A DNA stretch of 64,000 nt from Methylopumilus sp947499625 (GCA_965234475.1 OZ248397.1:310001-374000), one strand, 5' to 3'; shown: positions 24,434 through 34,498, counted from the first letter of the stretch. Numbers and translations: made by a program. The notes: generated from the sequence alone by a model not told the origin.

Positions 24434-25381
24434 TTAGTAATTGCCACCCGCATTTTTAATGAGATCAACAATTTCTGAATTTTTAGCTTTAAGTGCATAC
24501 ACAAGAGCTGTTAGTCCATAACGATCTTTTGCTTTTAAATCAACTTTTGAGTTAATAAAAAGTTGAATCATTTCCTTGGATTTATTTGCTACAGCATAGT
24601 GAAGAATCGGTGTGCCATCAGAATCTTTACGGTCAATATTAGCCCCACTTCCTATGAGAAGCCTTGCAACGGATAAATGATTTTTTTTCGTGGCCCAAGT
24701 AAGAGCTGTCCAATTAAATTGATCTTCATAATCAATTTTGATACCACGCTTTATAAAAAGACCTACTGCGTCTGAGTTGCCTTCTCTGGCGGCGTAAATA
24801 AGAGGACTGCATTTATATTTATCTACGATATTTGGATCGGCACCATGGGCAAGCAGCGTTTCAATTGTTTTAATATCACCATTTTTTGCGGCATACATCA
24901 GAACAGTTTGGCCGGCATCGTTAGTATTGTTAGGGTCAATACCATGCTTGATTAACAGATCTACAGTTTCATGAAATCCTGATATAGCAGCTAATCCATA
25001 AGCACTCCACCCGTCATTGTCTCTTATTTTTGGATCCGCACCGTTGTTTAGAAGTACCTGAGCCGACCGCATATAATTTTTCTTTGCTGCAAACATAAGC
25101 GCAGTCCAGCCATTATTTTCAATTGCATTAACTGTTGCACCTTTTTTAACTAAAAGCGCCACAATCTTATCCATATCTTTTCTTGCAGCGTACATCAACG
25201 CTGTGACGCCATCTTCATCTTTGGTATTTGGATTGCCGCCACTGTCTAAAATAGCGCTTACTGTCTCAAGATCGCCTTTTGAAGCTGCCGTTAAAAGATA
25301 ATTTACAGACTCTTCAGCATTTACGATTAATGCAAAAAAAGAACTAATCAGGAAAAAGATGAGAAGAGTTTTTTTATACAA
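24434..25381 (-). CDS. Exported ankyrin-repeat protein
   Basis: A 315-residue protein with a Sec signal peptide (residues 1-22, MYKKTLLIFFLISSFFALIVNA) and then nine ankyrin repeats of about 33 residues filling the whole mature chain (recurring DGxTALMYAAxxG and LLxxGADPN). It has no other domain, so it is a periplasmic protein-binding scaffold of unknown partner. It starts three bases after sucD and ends five bases before nadE, so it is probably carried on the sucCD transcript. The link to succinyl-CoA synthetase is positional only. Confidence 0.88.
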   Translation of the reverse strand: MYKKTLLIFFLISSFFALIVNAEESVNYLLTAASKGDLETVSAILDSGGNPNTKDEDGVTALMYAARKDMDKIVALLVKKGATVNAIENNGWTALMFAAKKNYMRSAQVLLNNGADPKIRDNDGWSAYGLAAISGFHETVDLLIKHGIDPNNTNDAGQTVLMYAAKNGDIKTIETLLAHGADPNIVDKYKCSPLIYAAREGNSDAVGLFIKRGIKIDYEDQFNWTALTWATKKNHLSVARLLIGSGANIDRKDSDGTPILHYAVANKSKEMIQLFINSKVDLKAKDRYGLTALVYALKAKNSEIVDLIKNAGGNY

Positions 25382-25384
25382 TTT

Positions 25385-26257
25385 TTATTTTTTTAATAAT
25401 GCCTGCATAGTGAGCCCCATATCCGCAGGAGATTTAGACATACTGACGCCGACTTTTTCTAATGCTTTGATTTTATCTACTGCAAGACCAGAGCCTTGTG
25501 AAATGATAGCGCCTGCATGGCCCATTCTTTTCCCTTCAGGAGCTGTAATACCGGCGATATAACCTGCAATAGGTTTTTTAATGTGTTGCTTAATATATTC
25601 AGCAGCAGCTTCCTCATCTGAGCCGCCAATTTCACCAACTAATATAATGCCCTTGGTATTTTTATCCTCCTCAAACATTTGTAAGCATTCAATAAAATTT
25701 AGTCCTTTGATGGGATCGCCCCCAATTCCAACACATGTGCTTTGTCCTAAACCAAGCGTTGTTGTTTGTTGAACAGCTTCGTAGGTCAGTGTGCCTGATT
25801 TTGAAATAATACCAATGGATCCAGGCATGTGAATGCTCCCTGGCATAATGCCAATCTTACATTCGCCAGGTGTAATAACACCCGGACAATTCGGCCCGAT
25901 GAGCTTAGATTGATTAGCGCGAATAGCAGCCTTCACATTAATCATATCTTGTATTGGAATACCTTCTGTAATACATACAATTATCTCAATACCTTCTTCA
26001 GAAGCTTCGATAATTGAATCTGCAGCAAAAGCAGGAGGAACGTAAATAACTGAGGCATTCGCCCCAGTTGTTCTAATAGCATCCCTCATTGTATTAAATA
26101 CAGGCAAATTAAGATGTAATGTGCCGCCCTTACCAGGCGTGACACCCCCTACTAATTTTGTACCATAAGCAAGCGCTTGTTCTGAGTGAAAGGTGCCTTG
26201 TTTACCAGTAAACCCTTGGCAAATCAACTTAGTAGATTTGTTAATAAGAATAGACAT
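25385..26257 (-). CDS. sucD: Succinyl-CoA synthetase alpha subunit
   Basis: CoA-binding and phosphohistidine subunit of the TCA cycle enzyme that makes succinate and ATP/GTP. In 290 residues: the CoA-binding Rossmann segment with GFTGKQGTFH and GVTPGKGG, IGPNCPGVITPGECKIGIMP, and the phosphorylated His in RMGHAGAIIS near residue 245. The length is standard. It follows sucC by one base. Confidence 0.98.
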   Translation of the reverse strand: MSILINKSTKLICQGFTGKQGTFHSEQALAYGTKLVGGVTPGKGGTLHLNLPVFNTMRDAIRTTGANASVIYVPPAFAADSIIEASEEGIEIIVCITEGIPIQDMINVKAAIRANQSKLIGPNCPGVITPGECKIGIMPGSIHMPGSIGIISKSGTLTYEAVQQTTTLGLGQSTCVGIGGDPIKGLNFIECLQMFEEDKNTKGIILVGEIGGSDEEAAAEYIKQHIKKPIAGYIAGITAPEGKRMGHAGAIISQGSGLAVDKIKALEKVGVSMSKSPADMGLTMQALLKK

Positions 26258-26258
26258 T

Positions 26259-27422
26259 TTATTTTTTAATAAGACTTGTTGCGATCGTTGCTGCTTCGGT
26301 CAGTGTGTTTGCGGCCTTAATATTTAAGCCGCTTGTTTGTAAAAGACTTTTGCCTAAATCAACGTTAGTTCCTTCTAATCTTACGACAATAGGAATTTTG
26401 ATACCGACTTCTTTAATTGCAGCAATAATACCTTCAGCAATAATATCGCATCGCATAATGCCGCCAAAAATATTAACTAAGACAACCTGCACATTTTTGT
26501 CATCGAGAATAATTTTAAAAGCTTTGGCAACTGTTTCAGCGGTTGCTCCACCACCCACATCTAAAAAGTTTGCAGGTTCACCACCGTAAAGCTTGATGAG
26601 ATCCATCGTAGCCATAGCAAGGCCTGCGCCATTAACCATGCAACCAATATTGCCATTAAGTGCAATGTAGTTTAGCCCAGCATCAAAAGCTTCAGCTTCT
26701 TTAGAGTCGTTTTGTGACCAATCACGGAGCTCAGCTAATGTTTTTTGTTTGTAAAGGGCATTGTCATCGACGTTTATTTTGCAGTCGAGAGCAATAATTT
26801 TTTTATGGGAAGTGATAACGAGCGGATTAATTTCTAATAAGGCTAAATTGTATTCAATAAAAACTTTAAAAGCACTTCTAGCAAATTTAACGAAATCATT
26901 AATCATTTCGTTAGGCAAACCTAAAGCAAAGGCAATGTTTCTGGATTGATAGTCCATGAGTCCATTAATTGGGCTGCATGTTTCTCTGACAATTTTTTCA
27001 GGGTTAGTTTTAGATATTTCTTCAATTTCCATACCGCCTGCAGAAGATGCAATAACGACGATTTTTTCTGATTGTCTATCAACTAGTATGGAAAAATATA
27101 ATTCTTTTTCAATGTCACATGACTCTTCTATAAGGAGGGTATTAACAGGTTGGCCATCTGGCTTATTTTGATAAGTGACAAGTTTTTTATGAAGAAGGGA
27201 ATTTACAACCTCAGCTGCTTCTTTTTTAGAGCTTACAATCTTAACACCACCCGCTTTGCCTCTTCCACCTGCATGAATTTGAGCTTTAATGACATAAGAA
27301 GAAGATTCTAGCTGGGCTATGGATTGATCCAGTTCATTTGCAGACTTAATTGCAATACCTTTTGGCACAGAAATGCCATATTTTGCAATTAATTGTTTGG
27401 CCTGATATTCGTGGAGATTCAT
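26259..27422 (-). CDS. sucC: Succinyl-CoA synthetase beta subunit
   Basis: The nucleotide-binding subunit, 387 residues. An ATP-grasp domain (1-240) starts MNLHEYQAKQLIAKYGI and includes VIKAQIHAGGRGKAGGVK and LEINPLVI. The C-terminal ligase domain has NGAGLAMATMDLIK, FLDVGGGA and NIFGGIMRCD. It is the first gene of sucC-sucD-ankyrin and divergent from serB. Confidence 0.98.
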   Translation of the reverse strand: MNLHEYQAKQLIAKYGISVPKGIAIKSANELDQSIAQLESSSYVIKAQIHAGGRGKAGGVKIVSSKKEAAEVVNSLLHKKLVTYQNKPDGQPVNTLLIEESCDIEKELYFSILVDRQSEKIVVIASSAGGMEIEEISKTNPEKIVRETCSPINGLMDYQSRNIAFALGLPNEMINDFVKFARSAFKVFIEYNLALLEINPLVITSHKKIIALDCKINVDDNALYKQKTLAELRDWSQNDSKEAEAFDAGLNYIALNGNIGCMVNGAGLAMATMDLIKLYGGEPANFLDVGGGATAETVAKAFKIILDDKNVQVVLVNIFGGIMRCDIIAEGIIAAIKEVGIKIPIVVRLEGTNVDLGKSLLQTSGLNIKAANTLTEAATIATSLIKK

Positions 27423-27546
27423 GATAAAAAAGGAACTAAATAAGCATTATTTTCTACGAATTTAGATAAACATGCTAGTTAAGAATTATATTTTCATAGC
27501 AATGTTAGAATTATTCATTTCTAGGCTTATATCGTTTATTCACACC

Positions 27547-28392
27547 ATGAAATTATTAGTCCAGTCACCATCTAGTCTTCAAAGTCATTTAACGGAAATC
27601 TCTACAATGTTAGGTCAAGTGACAGCTTTTTCATATTCGCTTATTAATGATACTGCTGCTTTATATGAGATTGAAACGGACTTATCAGTGGATTTAAAAA
27701 AACAGCTTCACCTTATGCATTTAGATTTTGCAGTTCTAGATAATTACAGAGCTTTAAGTGAATTTAGCCTATGTGTGATGGATATGGATTCAACACTCAT
27801 CTCGATTGAATGTATTGATGAAATTGCAGATATGTGCGGCAAAAAACAAGATGTAGCCTTAATTACTAAAAGTGCCATGATGGGCGAAATTGATTTTTCA
27901 CAAAGCCTAATCAAGCGTGTTTCTTTGTTGGAAGGACTTGGAGAGGAGATGCTCTTCAAAGTGATAGAAGAAAGATTAAAGTTGAATGAAGGTACCCAGG
28001 CATGGATTGAGGCCTGTCGAAAAAATAATGTCACAACAGTGCTTGTATCAGGTGGCTTTGATTATTTTGCAGATTATGTGAAGAATAAATTAGGGATTGA
28101 TATTGCTATATCTAATCAACTTGAAATTAAAGATAAGAGACTGACTGGTAAAGTATTAGGCCGAATTGTCAATGATGAAGTAAAAGCTCAAACTGTAAGA
28201 GATTTTCAAGCAAAACTCAGTATCGATAAATCAAATACAATTGTGATTGGCGATGGGGCGAATGATTTAAAGATGTTAGCTGAAGCCCAATATAGTATTG
28301 CGTATCACGCCAAGCCTGTTGTGCAAGAGAGCGCGCGATTTAAATTAAATCACTCAGATTTTAAAGGCGTACTAAATCTTTTTAAGGTTTAA
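27547..28392 (+). CDS. serB: Phosphoserine phosphatase
   Basis: Last step of serine synthesis. HAD-type phosphatase with the nucleophile motif VMDMDSTLISIE (Asp79 and Asp81), motif II VLVSGGFDYF, the Lys in motif III and motif IV VIGDGANDLKML. The N-terminal 75 residues are a degenerate ACT-like region. I take the ATG at 27547 (281 residues, the family length). A longer frame from 27472 would add 25 hydrophobic residues with no counterpart in the family and would crowd the divergent sucC promoter. In serine-cycle or RuMP methylotrophs serine also feeds C1 metabolism. Confidence 0.95.
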   Translation: MKLLVQSPSSLQSHLTEISTMLGQVTAFSYSLINDTAALYEIETDLSVDLKKQLHLMHLDFAVLDNYRALSEFSLCVMDMDSTLISIECIDEIADMCGKKQDVALITKSAMMGEIDFSQSLIKRVSLLEGLGEEMLFKVIEERLKLNEGTQAWIEACRKNNVTTVLVSGGFDYFADYVKNKLGIDIAISNQLEIKDKRLTGKVLGRIVNDEVKAQTVRDFQAKLSIDKSNTIVIGDGANDLKMLAEAQYSIAYHAKPVVQESARFKLNHSDFKGVLNLFKV

Positions 28393-29174
28393 ATAAGCTC
28401 TTCTTTTAAGAAGCCTGCTCTATAACGCGCTTCTGTATTTAATTTTTGGTAATTCAATTTAATATCATAAGTCCCTAGTAATTTTTTATACGTTTCATGT
28501 GGGTCTATTTTTTGAGATTCACATGCCCAGCGATACCAAATATTTCCGATAGATACATGATGAATTTCTTCCTCATAAATGACTTGTAGAATAGCCGCAA
28601 TGTCATCCTCTTTTTGCTGCTTAAATTTTTCAATAATTGGTGGTGTCACATCCAGACCCCTTGCTTCCATTGTTTTTGGAATTAGCGCTAATCGATGAAC
28701 TAAGTCGTGACTTGTTCTATCAGCCATTTCCCAAAGGCTGTTGTGTGCATTGAAGCTTCCATAACTTAAACCAAATTTTTTAAGATAGCCATTGAGTAAG
28801 CTAAAGTGCCTATGTTCTTCGTAAGCAATTTGAAGCCAGTCACTATAGAATTGGTCTGGAAGATTTTTAAAGCGCCAAATGATATCGAGCGCTAAATTAA
28901 TCGCACTAAATTCAATATGCGTTAGCGCATGAATGAATATTAATTTTCCATGCTCAGTAGAAGCTGATCTCTTTTCAACAAGTCTTGGCAGAACAAGTTG
29001 AGGTTTTAGTGGCGCACCTGGTAAATGGTAGGTATGTTGAATGTCAGCTTTTGAATCAATCGTCACTTGATTAGACTTAAAAGATTCATATATATCTTGA
29101 ACTTGATTTAATTTCTCATTTAAATCGTTTATGGCAAGAGCCTTTAGGCAATTAGCTCTTAACTCCATAGCCAA
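28389..29174 (-). CDS. DUF455 family ferritin-like protein
   Basis: A 261-residue protein of the DUF455 family with a ferritin-like four-helix fold. Putative diiron ligands are visible: Glu in LTHIEFSAINLALD, ExxH in YEEHRHFSLL and ExxH in YEEEIHHVSIG. LPGAPLKPQLV and the basic-proline stretch before it are typical of the family. No signal peptide. The function is unknown; some relatives are annotated as possible tRNA-modification hydroxylases, but I see nothing to decide that here. It overlaps the end of convergent serB by four bases and follows the propeller gene by five. Confidence 0.88.
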   Translation of the reverse strand: MAMELRANCLKALAINDLNEKLNQVQDIYESFKSNQVTIDSKADIQHTYHLPGAPLKPQLVLPRLVEKRSASTEHGKLIFIHALTHIEFSAINLALDIIWRFKNLPDQFYSDWLQIAYEEHRHFSLLNGYLKKFGLSYGSFNAHNSLWEMADRTSHDLVHRLALIPKTMEARGLDVTPPIIEKFKQQKEDDIAAILQVIYEEEIHHVSIGNIWYRWACESQKIDPHETYKKLLGTYDIKLNYQKLNTEARYRAGFLKEELI

Positions 29175-29179
29175 ATGAA

Positions 29180-30013
29180 TTAATGAATAGGAACGAGGGT
29201 TACGGAGCCAGTCTTCATGTCTGGTGTGATAATTGATCTTTTATCATAAGATAGCGCTATGTCAGCAGCAGCTGTAAAGCCTTCCTTATATAAAGTTACT
29301 TTGTTACGCAGTACTTTAAAGATCTTTCCATTTTTCCAGTCACTAACGAAGAAACTATCGCCAGATTTAATTAACCCATCACCACCGCCAAATCCTTCAG
29401 CAACTTTCGATATTGATTTTGTTTTCAAATTGATTTTATATAAAATGCCGCTTGCAAAATCTACTTCGTATAGATCATTTTTAACAACTAAAAGACCATT
29501 CGGCGCTAAAATTTCAGGTGTATTCTCATTGAGGATTATAGTAATTTTCTTATCTTTAGCAATTTTAAAAATGGCGCCACCTGTTTTAAGGTTGCCGCTA
29601 TCACTCACATATAAATTGCCAGATTCATCTGAAGTAATATCATTAAAAAAGACAGGCGTTTGTGGAAATGCCATAGTGCTTCCAAATACTGCCCATTTTC
29701 CATCTGGCTCAACCTTCAAAACTCTGTTCTTATCTGTTACATATAGAGACTTACCAATAAAAGTTAAGCCTTTAGGATCGTCCATTCCGCTTGCAAATGT
29801 TGAAAGTTTGCCATCAATTGAGATACGTGTAATTTTTCCATCACTATCCTTATTGAATTCACCGATCTCAGAGACGTAAATATCTCCCTTAGCATCTTGA
29901 ATAACTGACTCAGGGCTTGTAAACCCTGATATTACATTGAGTGAATCTTGTGCTTTTGAAGGGGCAGTAAAAAGTGTTAATAATAAAATTAAACATACAC
30001 GCAAATTTTTCAT
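29180..30013 (-). CDS. Periplasmic NHL/SMP-30-like beta-propeller protein
   Basis: A 277-residue exported protein: signal peptide 1-22 (ending APSKA), then six propeller-like repeats with strands such as GDIYVSEIGEFN, GKSLYVTDKNRVLKV, GNLYVSDSGNLKTGGAIFKI and FFVSDWKNGKIFKV. This fits the SMP-30/gluconolactonase/NHL superfamily. The substrate, if any, is unknown, and metal-binding residues cannot be assigned with confidence. It lies between the small ankyrin gene (24 bases) and the DUF455 gene (5 bases). Confidence 0.85.
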   Translation of the reverse strand: MKNLRVCLILLLTLFTAPSKAQDSLNVISGFTSPESVIQDAKGDIYVSEIGEFNKDSDGKITRISIDGKLSTFASGMDDPKGLTFIGKSLYVTDKNRVLKVEPDGKWAVFGSTMAFPQTPVFFNDITSDESGNLYVSDSGNLKTGGAIFKIAKDKKITIILNENTPEILAPNGLLVVKNDLYEVDFASGILYKINLKTKSISKVAEGFGGGDGLIKSGDSFFVSDWKNGKIFKVLRNKVTLYKEGFTAAADIALSYDKRSIITPDMKTGSVTLVPIH

Positions 30014-30037
30014 AGTTTAATTAAGAAGCCTTATTGA

Positions 30038-30526
30038 TTAAAGACACTTATCTTCGCAGCCTTCTTCACTTACACCTAAAGAAAGAAGTAAGTCGACCAT
30101 TTTTTGATCACCTTTTTCTTGTTTCACCACACGGATAATAGATACGCCACCATTCATTTTTTTATTAATATCAGCGCCCTTGGATGCAAGGTATTTAACA
30201 ATCTCAGTTCTGCCGTCAAAAGCAGCATGATGAAATGCATTCATTTTTGTAATTGGATGAGTGTAATTAATATCAGCGCCATGATCTGCTAAATATTTGA
30301 GCACTTGAAATTGACCTTTAGCAGCCGCCATAAGAAGGGGACTCCATGCAAAATAAGTTGCATTGATATCTACTTTTTTTACTTCAACATATTTTTTAAC
30401 GATAGGTAGTTTGCCTTCATTCACTGCGCCTGAAAATTCGATTCCTTCTGCATCTGTTAATGCAAAAAGTTGCATTGAGAAAGTGAGTAAAATTAGTGTA
30501 AGTGTTGTTTTAAAAAATTTATTCAT
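30038..30526 (-). CDS. Small exported ankyrin-repeat protein
   Basis: A 162-residue protein with a signal peptide (1-22, MNKFFKTTLTLILLTFSMQLFA) and four ankyrin repeats (SPLLMAAAKGQFQVLKYLADHGADIN and similar). It ends in a two-cysteine tail, EEGCEDKCL, which could form a disulfide or bind a metal. It follows purL by 19 bases and leads the ankyrin-propeller-DUF455 group. It is related in plan to the larger ankyrin gene behind sucD but shorter. Confidence 0.85.
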   Translation of the reverse strand: MNKFFKTTLTLILLTFSMQLFALTDAEGIEFSGAVNEGKLPIVKKYVEVKKVDINATYFAWSPLLMAAAKGQFQVLKYLADHGADINYTHPITKMNAFHHAAFDGRTEIVKYLASKGADINKKMNGGVSIIRVVKQEKGDQKMVDLLLSLGVSEEGCEDKCL

Positions 30527-30545
30527 ATTTAAGTGACTCTTTCAT

Positions 30546-33500
30546 TTAGTTAAAAAATTGATAAGCATTTGCAAACATTTTATACCATGGCGCTAATTCT
30601 TCCCATGCTTTAGGATGCCAAGAATTTTGTACCGTCCTATAAACTCTCTCAGGATGAGGCATCATAATTGAAAACCGTCCATTGTCAGAAGTAAATCCAG
30701 TAATTCCTTCAGGAGAGCCATTTGGATTCATAGGATAGGTAGAAGTTCCTTTATGGAAGTTATCAACATAGCGAACTGTTGCAAGTTGATGATTTAAAAC
30801 ATCATTCACTTGAGTCTGGTTTTGATATTCTGTATAGCCTTCACCATGAGCCACCGCGATCGGAAGTATGGCGCCATCCATCCCGCTAAAGAACAAAGAA
30901 TTAGACTTAAGAATTTCAACTGATACAAATCTTGCTTCAAATTGTTCAGATCTATTTTTTACAAAGTGTGGCCATAATGATGACCCAGGAATGATTTCTT
31001 TAAGGTTACTCATCATTTGGCAGCCATTACAAATACCTAGCGCGATCGTATCAGACCTTGAGAAAAACGCTGCAAAAGCGTCACGTGTTTTTGAATTGAA
31101 TAGAATTGACTTAGCCCAGCCTTCACCTGCACCTAATACATCGCCATATGAAAAGCCACCGCATGCAACTAGCGCTGAAAAATCAGTTAAACATTTTTGA
31201 CCTTGAATAATATCTGACATATGCACGTCATGCGCTTCAAAACCTGCGGTAGAGAAAGCTGCTGCCATTTCAACATGGCCATTCACACCTTGCTCTCTTA
31301 GGATGGCAATTTTAGGCTTCATCTTTTTAATCGCAAAAGACTGTGGAATTTCAAAATCAAATTTTGGGTTAATACCTGGATCAAGGTCATCTGAAATTTG
31401 TGAAAACTCTTCCAGGGCACACTCTGGATTATCTCTCATAGATTGCATCTTGAAAGATGTTTCGCTCCAGGCACTTTGCAAGTTTGATCTTGTCTCTTTA
31501 AGGACAGTTTCATTTTTATGTTGAATATGAATTGTTTGATTTGGACTGATAGATCCAATTAGAAGGGCATGGTAGTTTAGCGCTTCATGAATCTTTCTGA
31601 GCGTGCTAGAAATATGATTTTTTTGAACCTGAATGACAGCGCCCAATTCTTCATTAAATAAAATCGCTTTAATATCATTACCGCAATCAGTTAAATCAAT
31701 ATCCAAACCACAGCGCCCTGCAAAAGCCATTTCAGTTAACGTTGTAAAAAGACCGCCATCAGATCGATCATGATAGGCCTCAATCACGTTTTCAGTTTTA
31801 AGCATTTGAACCACATCAAAGAATGCCTTAAGTGTTTTCGTATCATCAAGCGTAGGAGGTGTATCGCCCACTTCATTGAAGACTAAATTGAATGCTGAAG
31901 CCCCTAATCTATTTTTGCCTAAACCTAAATCGATATAGATAAGACCACTATCCTTAAGATTTCTATTCAGTGTTGGCGTTAATGTTTTTCTAGCATCAAA
32001 GACGGGTGCAAAAGCACTTACGATAAGAGACACAGGTGAGATTACCGCTTTTTCTTTTGTGCCATCTAACCAAGCTGTTTTCATAGACATGGAATCTTTA
32101 CCTACAGGAATGCTAATACCTAATTCAGGACAAAGGCGCATACCGATTTCTTCAACTGCATCAAACAAGGCAGCGTCTTCTCCTTTATGCCCTGCAGACG
32201 CCATCCAATTGGCTGATAATTTAATATCTTCTAAATGATGAATCGAGGCTGCAGACAAATTGGTAATAGCTTCGCCTAATGCCATGCGAACAGAAGCTTT
32301 TACATCGATCATCGCAATAGGCGTTTTTTCGCCAATAGCATAAGCTTCACCTAGCAAACTATCAAATGATGATAAGGTCACGGCAACATCGGCAACAGGC
32401 ACTTGCCATGGACCTACAAGCTGATCTCTTGCAATCAATCCTGTCACTGAACGATCGCCAATATGAATCAGGAACATTTTATTTGCTACAGCTGGGTATC
32501 TAAGAACACGATAAGCTGCATCTTTGATGTCAATATTTTCTGTAGTAAATCTTTTAAGATTTTTTTCTTTTCGTTTAACATTGCGTGTCATCTTAGGCGG
32601 CTTCCCTAAGAGGGCAGACAAATCCATATGGACAACATCTTCTTTAAGAAGACTATCTTCGACGATGAGTTGTTTGTCATTTTTTGCAATACCTACAATC
32701 GCGAAGGGGCATCTTTCTCTTTCGCAAAGCGACTTAAACAAATCAATATCTTTTTCTATAATGGCTAATACATAGCGCTCTTGGGCTTCATTACACCAGA
32801 GCTCCCGCGGAGACATGCTGGGCTCTTCATTATTAATTGAACGTAATTGAAATGTCGCACCCACCCCACCATCATTCACCAATTCAGGGAACGCATTTGA
32901 TAAACCACCAGCACCTACATCATGAATACTTAAGATGGGATTGTCTTTGCCTAATTGCCAGCATCGATCAATCACTTCTTGCACTCTTCTTTGTAATTCA
33001 GGGTTGCCACGTTGAACAGAATCAAAGTCTAAATTTTCTGCATTGAGCCCAGTGCCCATACTGGAGGCTGCGCCACCACCCAACCCAATAAGCATTGCAG
33101 GACCACCTAACTGAATGAGAAGAGCGCCTGGAGGAATTGCATGTTTTTTCGTATGGATATCGTTAATACTTCCGATGCCGCCCGCTAACATAATAGGCTT
33201 ATGAAAACCCTTTACTTCATCATCATGCTTAATTTCTAATGTTCTAAAGTAACCTGCAATATTAGGTCTACCGAATTCATTATTATAAGAAGCGCCCCCA
33301 ATCGGACCATCAATCATAATTTGGAGCGCAGATGATATGCGCGAAGGCGCGCCATAAATATCATTTTCCCAGGGTTGAATAAATTCAGGGATGCGTAAAT
33401 TAGAAACTGAAAATCCTGTAAGACCGGCTTTAGGTTTTGAACCTCTTCCTGTTGCGCCTTCATCTCGAATCTCACCACCTGCCCCAGTTGCTGCGCCTGA

Positions 33501-34433
33501 GAATGGAGAGATCGCTGTCGGATGGTTATGTGTTTCCACTTTCATAATAAAGTGAGTTAATTCTTCGTGATCTGCATAAACGCCATTTTGATTTGGATAA
33601 AATCGATTTACCTTAGCGCCCTTAACAATAGAAGAGTTATCAGAGTAAGCCACAATCGTATTGCCTGGATTTAACTGATGTGTATTTTTAATCATGCCAA
33701 AAAGAGATTTAGATTGTGTCTTGTCATCTATAACCCAATCGGCATTAAATATTTTATGACGACAGTGCTCAGAATTTGCTTGAGCAAACATCATGAGTTC
33801 AGCATCTGTAGGATTTCTTTTGATGGAAGTAAAGTAATTAAACAAATAATCGATTTCATCTTCAGATAAAGCAAGCCCGAGATTTTTATTAAAATCATTC
33901 AAGATTTGTTTGCCACCTTCAAGAATCTTTGCGAACTGAATGGGTTTGGGAGGTAAATGGGAAAAGAGAGATTGAGCTTCATCAAGATCAAAAATCGAAA
34001 TTTCTGTCATACGATCATGAAGTAATACAGAAAGTCCTTTCTTTTCATCTTTCGGTAATAAAGATTCATCTTTTAACTCAACATAAACGGCAACAGCTCT
34101 TTCGATACGCTTGATATTATGAAGTCCACAATGATTTGCAATATCAGTGGCCCTTGAAGCCCATGGCGATATCGTACCCGGACGTGGAATTGTGATAATG
34201 GAATTATGTTTAAACTTTAATGTATGAGCCTTAGGGCCATAATGCAGAATTTTTTCTAAAGTGACTTTCTCTAAGCCTGTAATTTTTTTCTTACACCATA
34301 CGATATGAATGTATTCAGAGTGAATATCTTTGATTTGGCTATTAACTGTTTGAAGTTTTCCAAGAAGCTTTTCTTTTCTAAACTTTGAATAAGCTGGACC
34401 GCCAGCGATATGAATAATTTCTTGGCTTTGCAT
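30546..34433 (-). CDS. purL: Phosphoribosylformylglycinamidine synthase (large single-chain)
   Basis: Fourth step of purine synthesis, using glutamine and ATP to make FGAM. At 1295 residues this is the single-chain proteobacterial form: an N-terminal PurS-like domain, a linker with FAQANSEHCRHKIFNADW, the first AIR-synthase-like half (VETHNHPTAISPFSGAATG), an inactive second half (about 640-980) and a C-terminal glutaminase (about 1035-1295) with the nucleophile in LGICNGCQMM and catalytic His/Glu in AHGEGY and PHPER. Transcribed alone or ahead of the small ankyrin gene. Confidence 0.98.
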   Translation of the reverse strand: MQSQEIIHIAGGPAYSKFRKEKLLGKLQTVNSQIKDIHSEYIHIVWCKKKITGLEKVTLEKILHYGPKAHTLKFKHNSIITIPRPGTISPWASRATDIANHCGLHNIKRIERAVAVYVELKDESLLPKDEKKGLSVLLHDRMTEISIFDLDEAQSLFSHLPPKPIQFAKILEGGKQILNDFNKNLGLALSEDEIDYLFNYFTSIKRNPTDAELMMFAQANSEHCRHKIFNADWVIDDKTQSKSLFGMIKNTHQLNPGNTIVAYSDNSSIVKGAKVNRFYPNQNGVYADHEELTHFIMKVETHNHPTAISPFSGAATGAGGEIRDEGATGRGSKPKAGLTGFSVSNLRIPEFIQPWENDIYGAPSRISSALQIMIDGPIGGASYNNEFGRPNIAGYFRTLEIKHDDEVKGFHKPIMLAGGIGSINDIHTKKHAIPPGALLIQLGGPAMLIGLGGGAASSMGTGLNAENLDFDSVQRGNPELQRRVQEVIDRCWQLGKDNPILSIHDVGAGGLSNAFPELVNDGGVGATFQLRSINNEEPSMSPRELWCNEAQERYVLAIIEKDIDLFKSLCERERCPFAIVGIAKNDKQLIVEDSLLKEDVVHMDLSALLGKPPKMTRNVKRKEKNLKRFTTENIDIKDAAYRVLRYPAVANKMFLIHIGDRSVTGLIARDQLVGPWQVPVADVAVTLSSFDSLLGEAYAIGEKTPIAMIDVKASVRMALGEAITNLSAASIHHLEDIKLSANWMASAGHKGEDAALFDAVEEIGMRLCPELGISIPVGKDSMSMKTAWLDGTKEKAVISPVSLIVSAFAPVFDARKTLTPTLNRNLKDSGLIYIDLGLGKNRLGASAFNLVFNEVGDTPPTLDDTKTLKAFFDVVQMLKTENVIEAYHDRSDGGLFTTLTEMAFAGRCGLDIDLTDCGNDIKAILFNEELGAVIQVQKNHISSTLRKIHEALNYHALLIGSISPNQTIHIQHKNETVLKETRSNLQSAWSETSFKMQSMRDNPECALEEFSQISDDLDPGINPKFDFEIPQSFAIKKMKPKIAILREQGVNGHVEMAAAFSTAGFEAHDVHMSDIIQGQKCLTDFSALVACGGFSYGDVLGAGEGWAKSILFNSKTRDAFAAFFSRSDTIALGICNGCQMMSNLKEIIPGSSLWPHFVKNRSEQFEARFVSVEILKSNSLFFSGMDGAILPIAVAHGEGYTEYQNQTQVNDVLNHQLATVRYVDNFHKGTSTYPMNPNGSPEGITGFTSDNGRFSIMMPHPERVYRTVQNSWHPKAWEELAPWYKMFANAYQFFN

Positions 34434-34498
34434 GTTTTGGGTAGTATTTTAAGACGTTACTTTAAGCTTATGATTTTAACAGAAGCTATTTTTTAAAC

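Noticed and set aside
27472..27546. 25-residue hydrophobic N-terminal extension of SerB
   Set aside because: SerB is cytoplasmic, the extension has no family counterpart, and the region is the divergent promoter gap.
29259..29879. 206-codon open frame on the plus strand
   Set aside because: It is antisense to the propeller gene at 29180-30013, has no family resemblance and no ribosome site.
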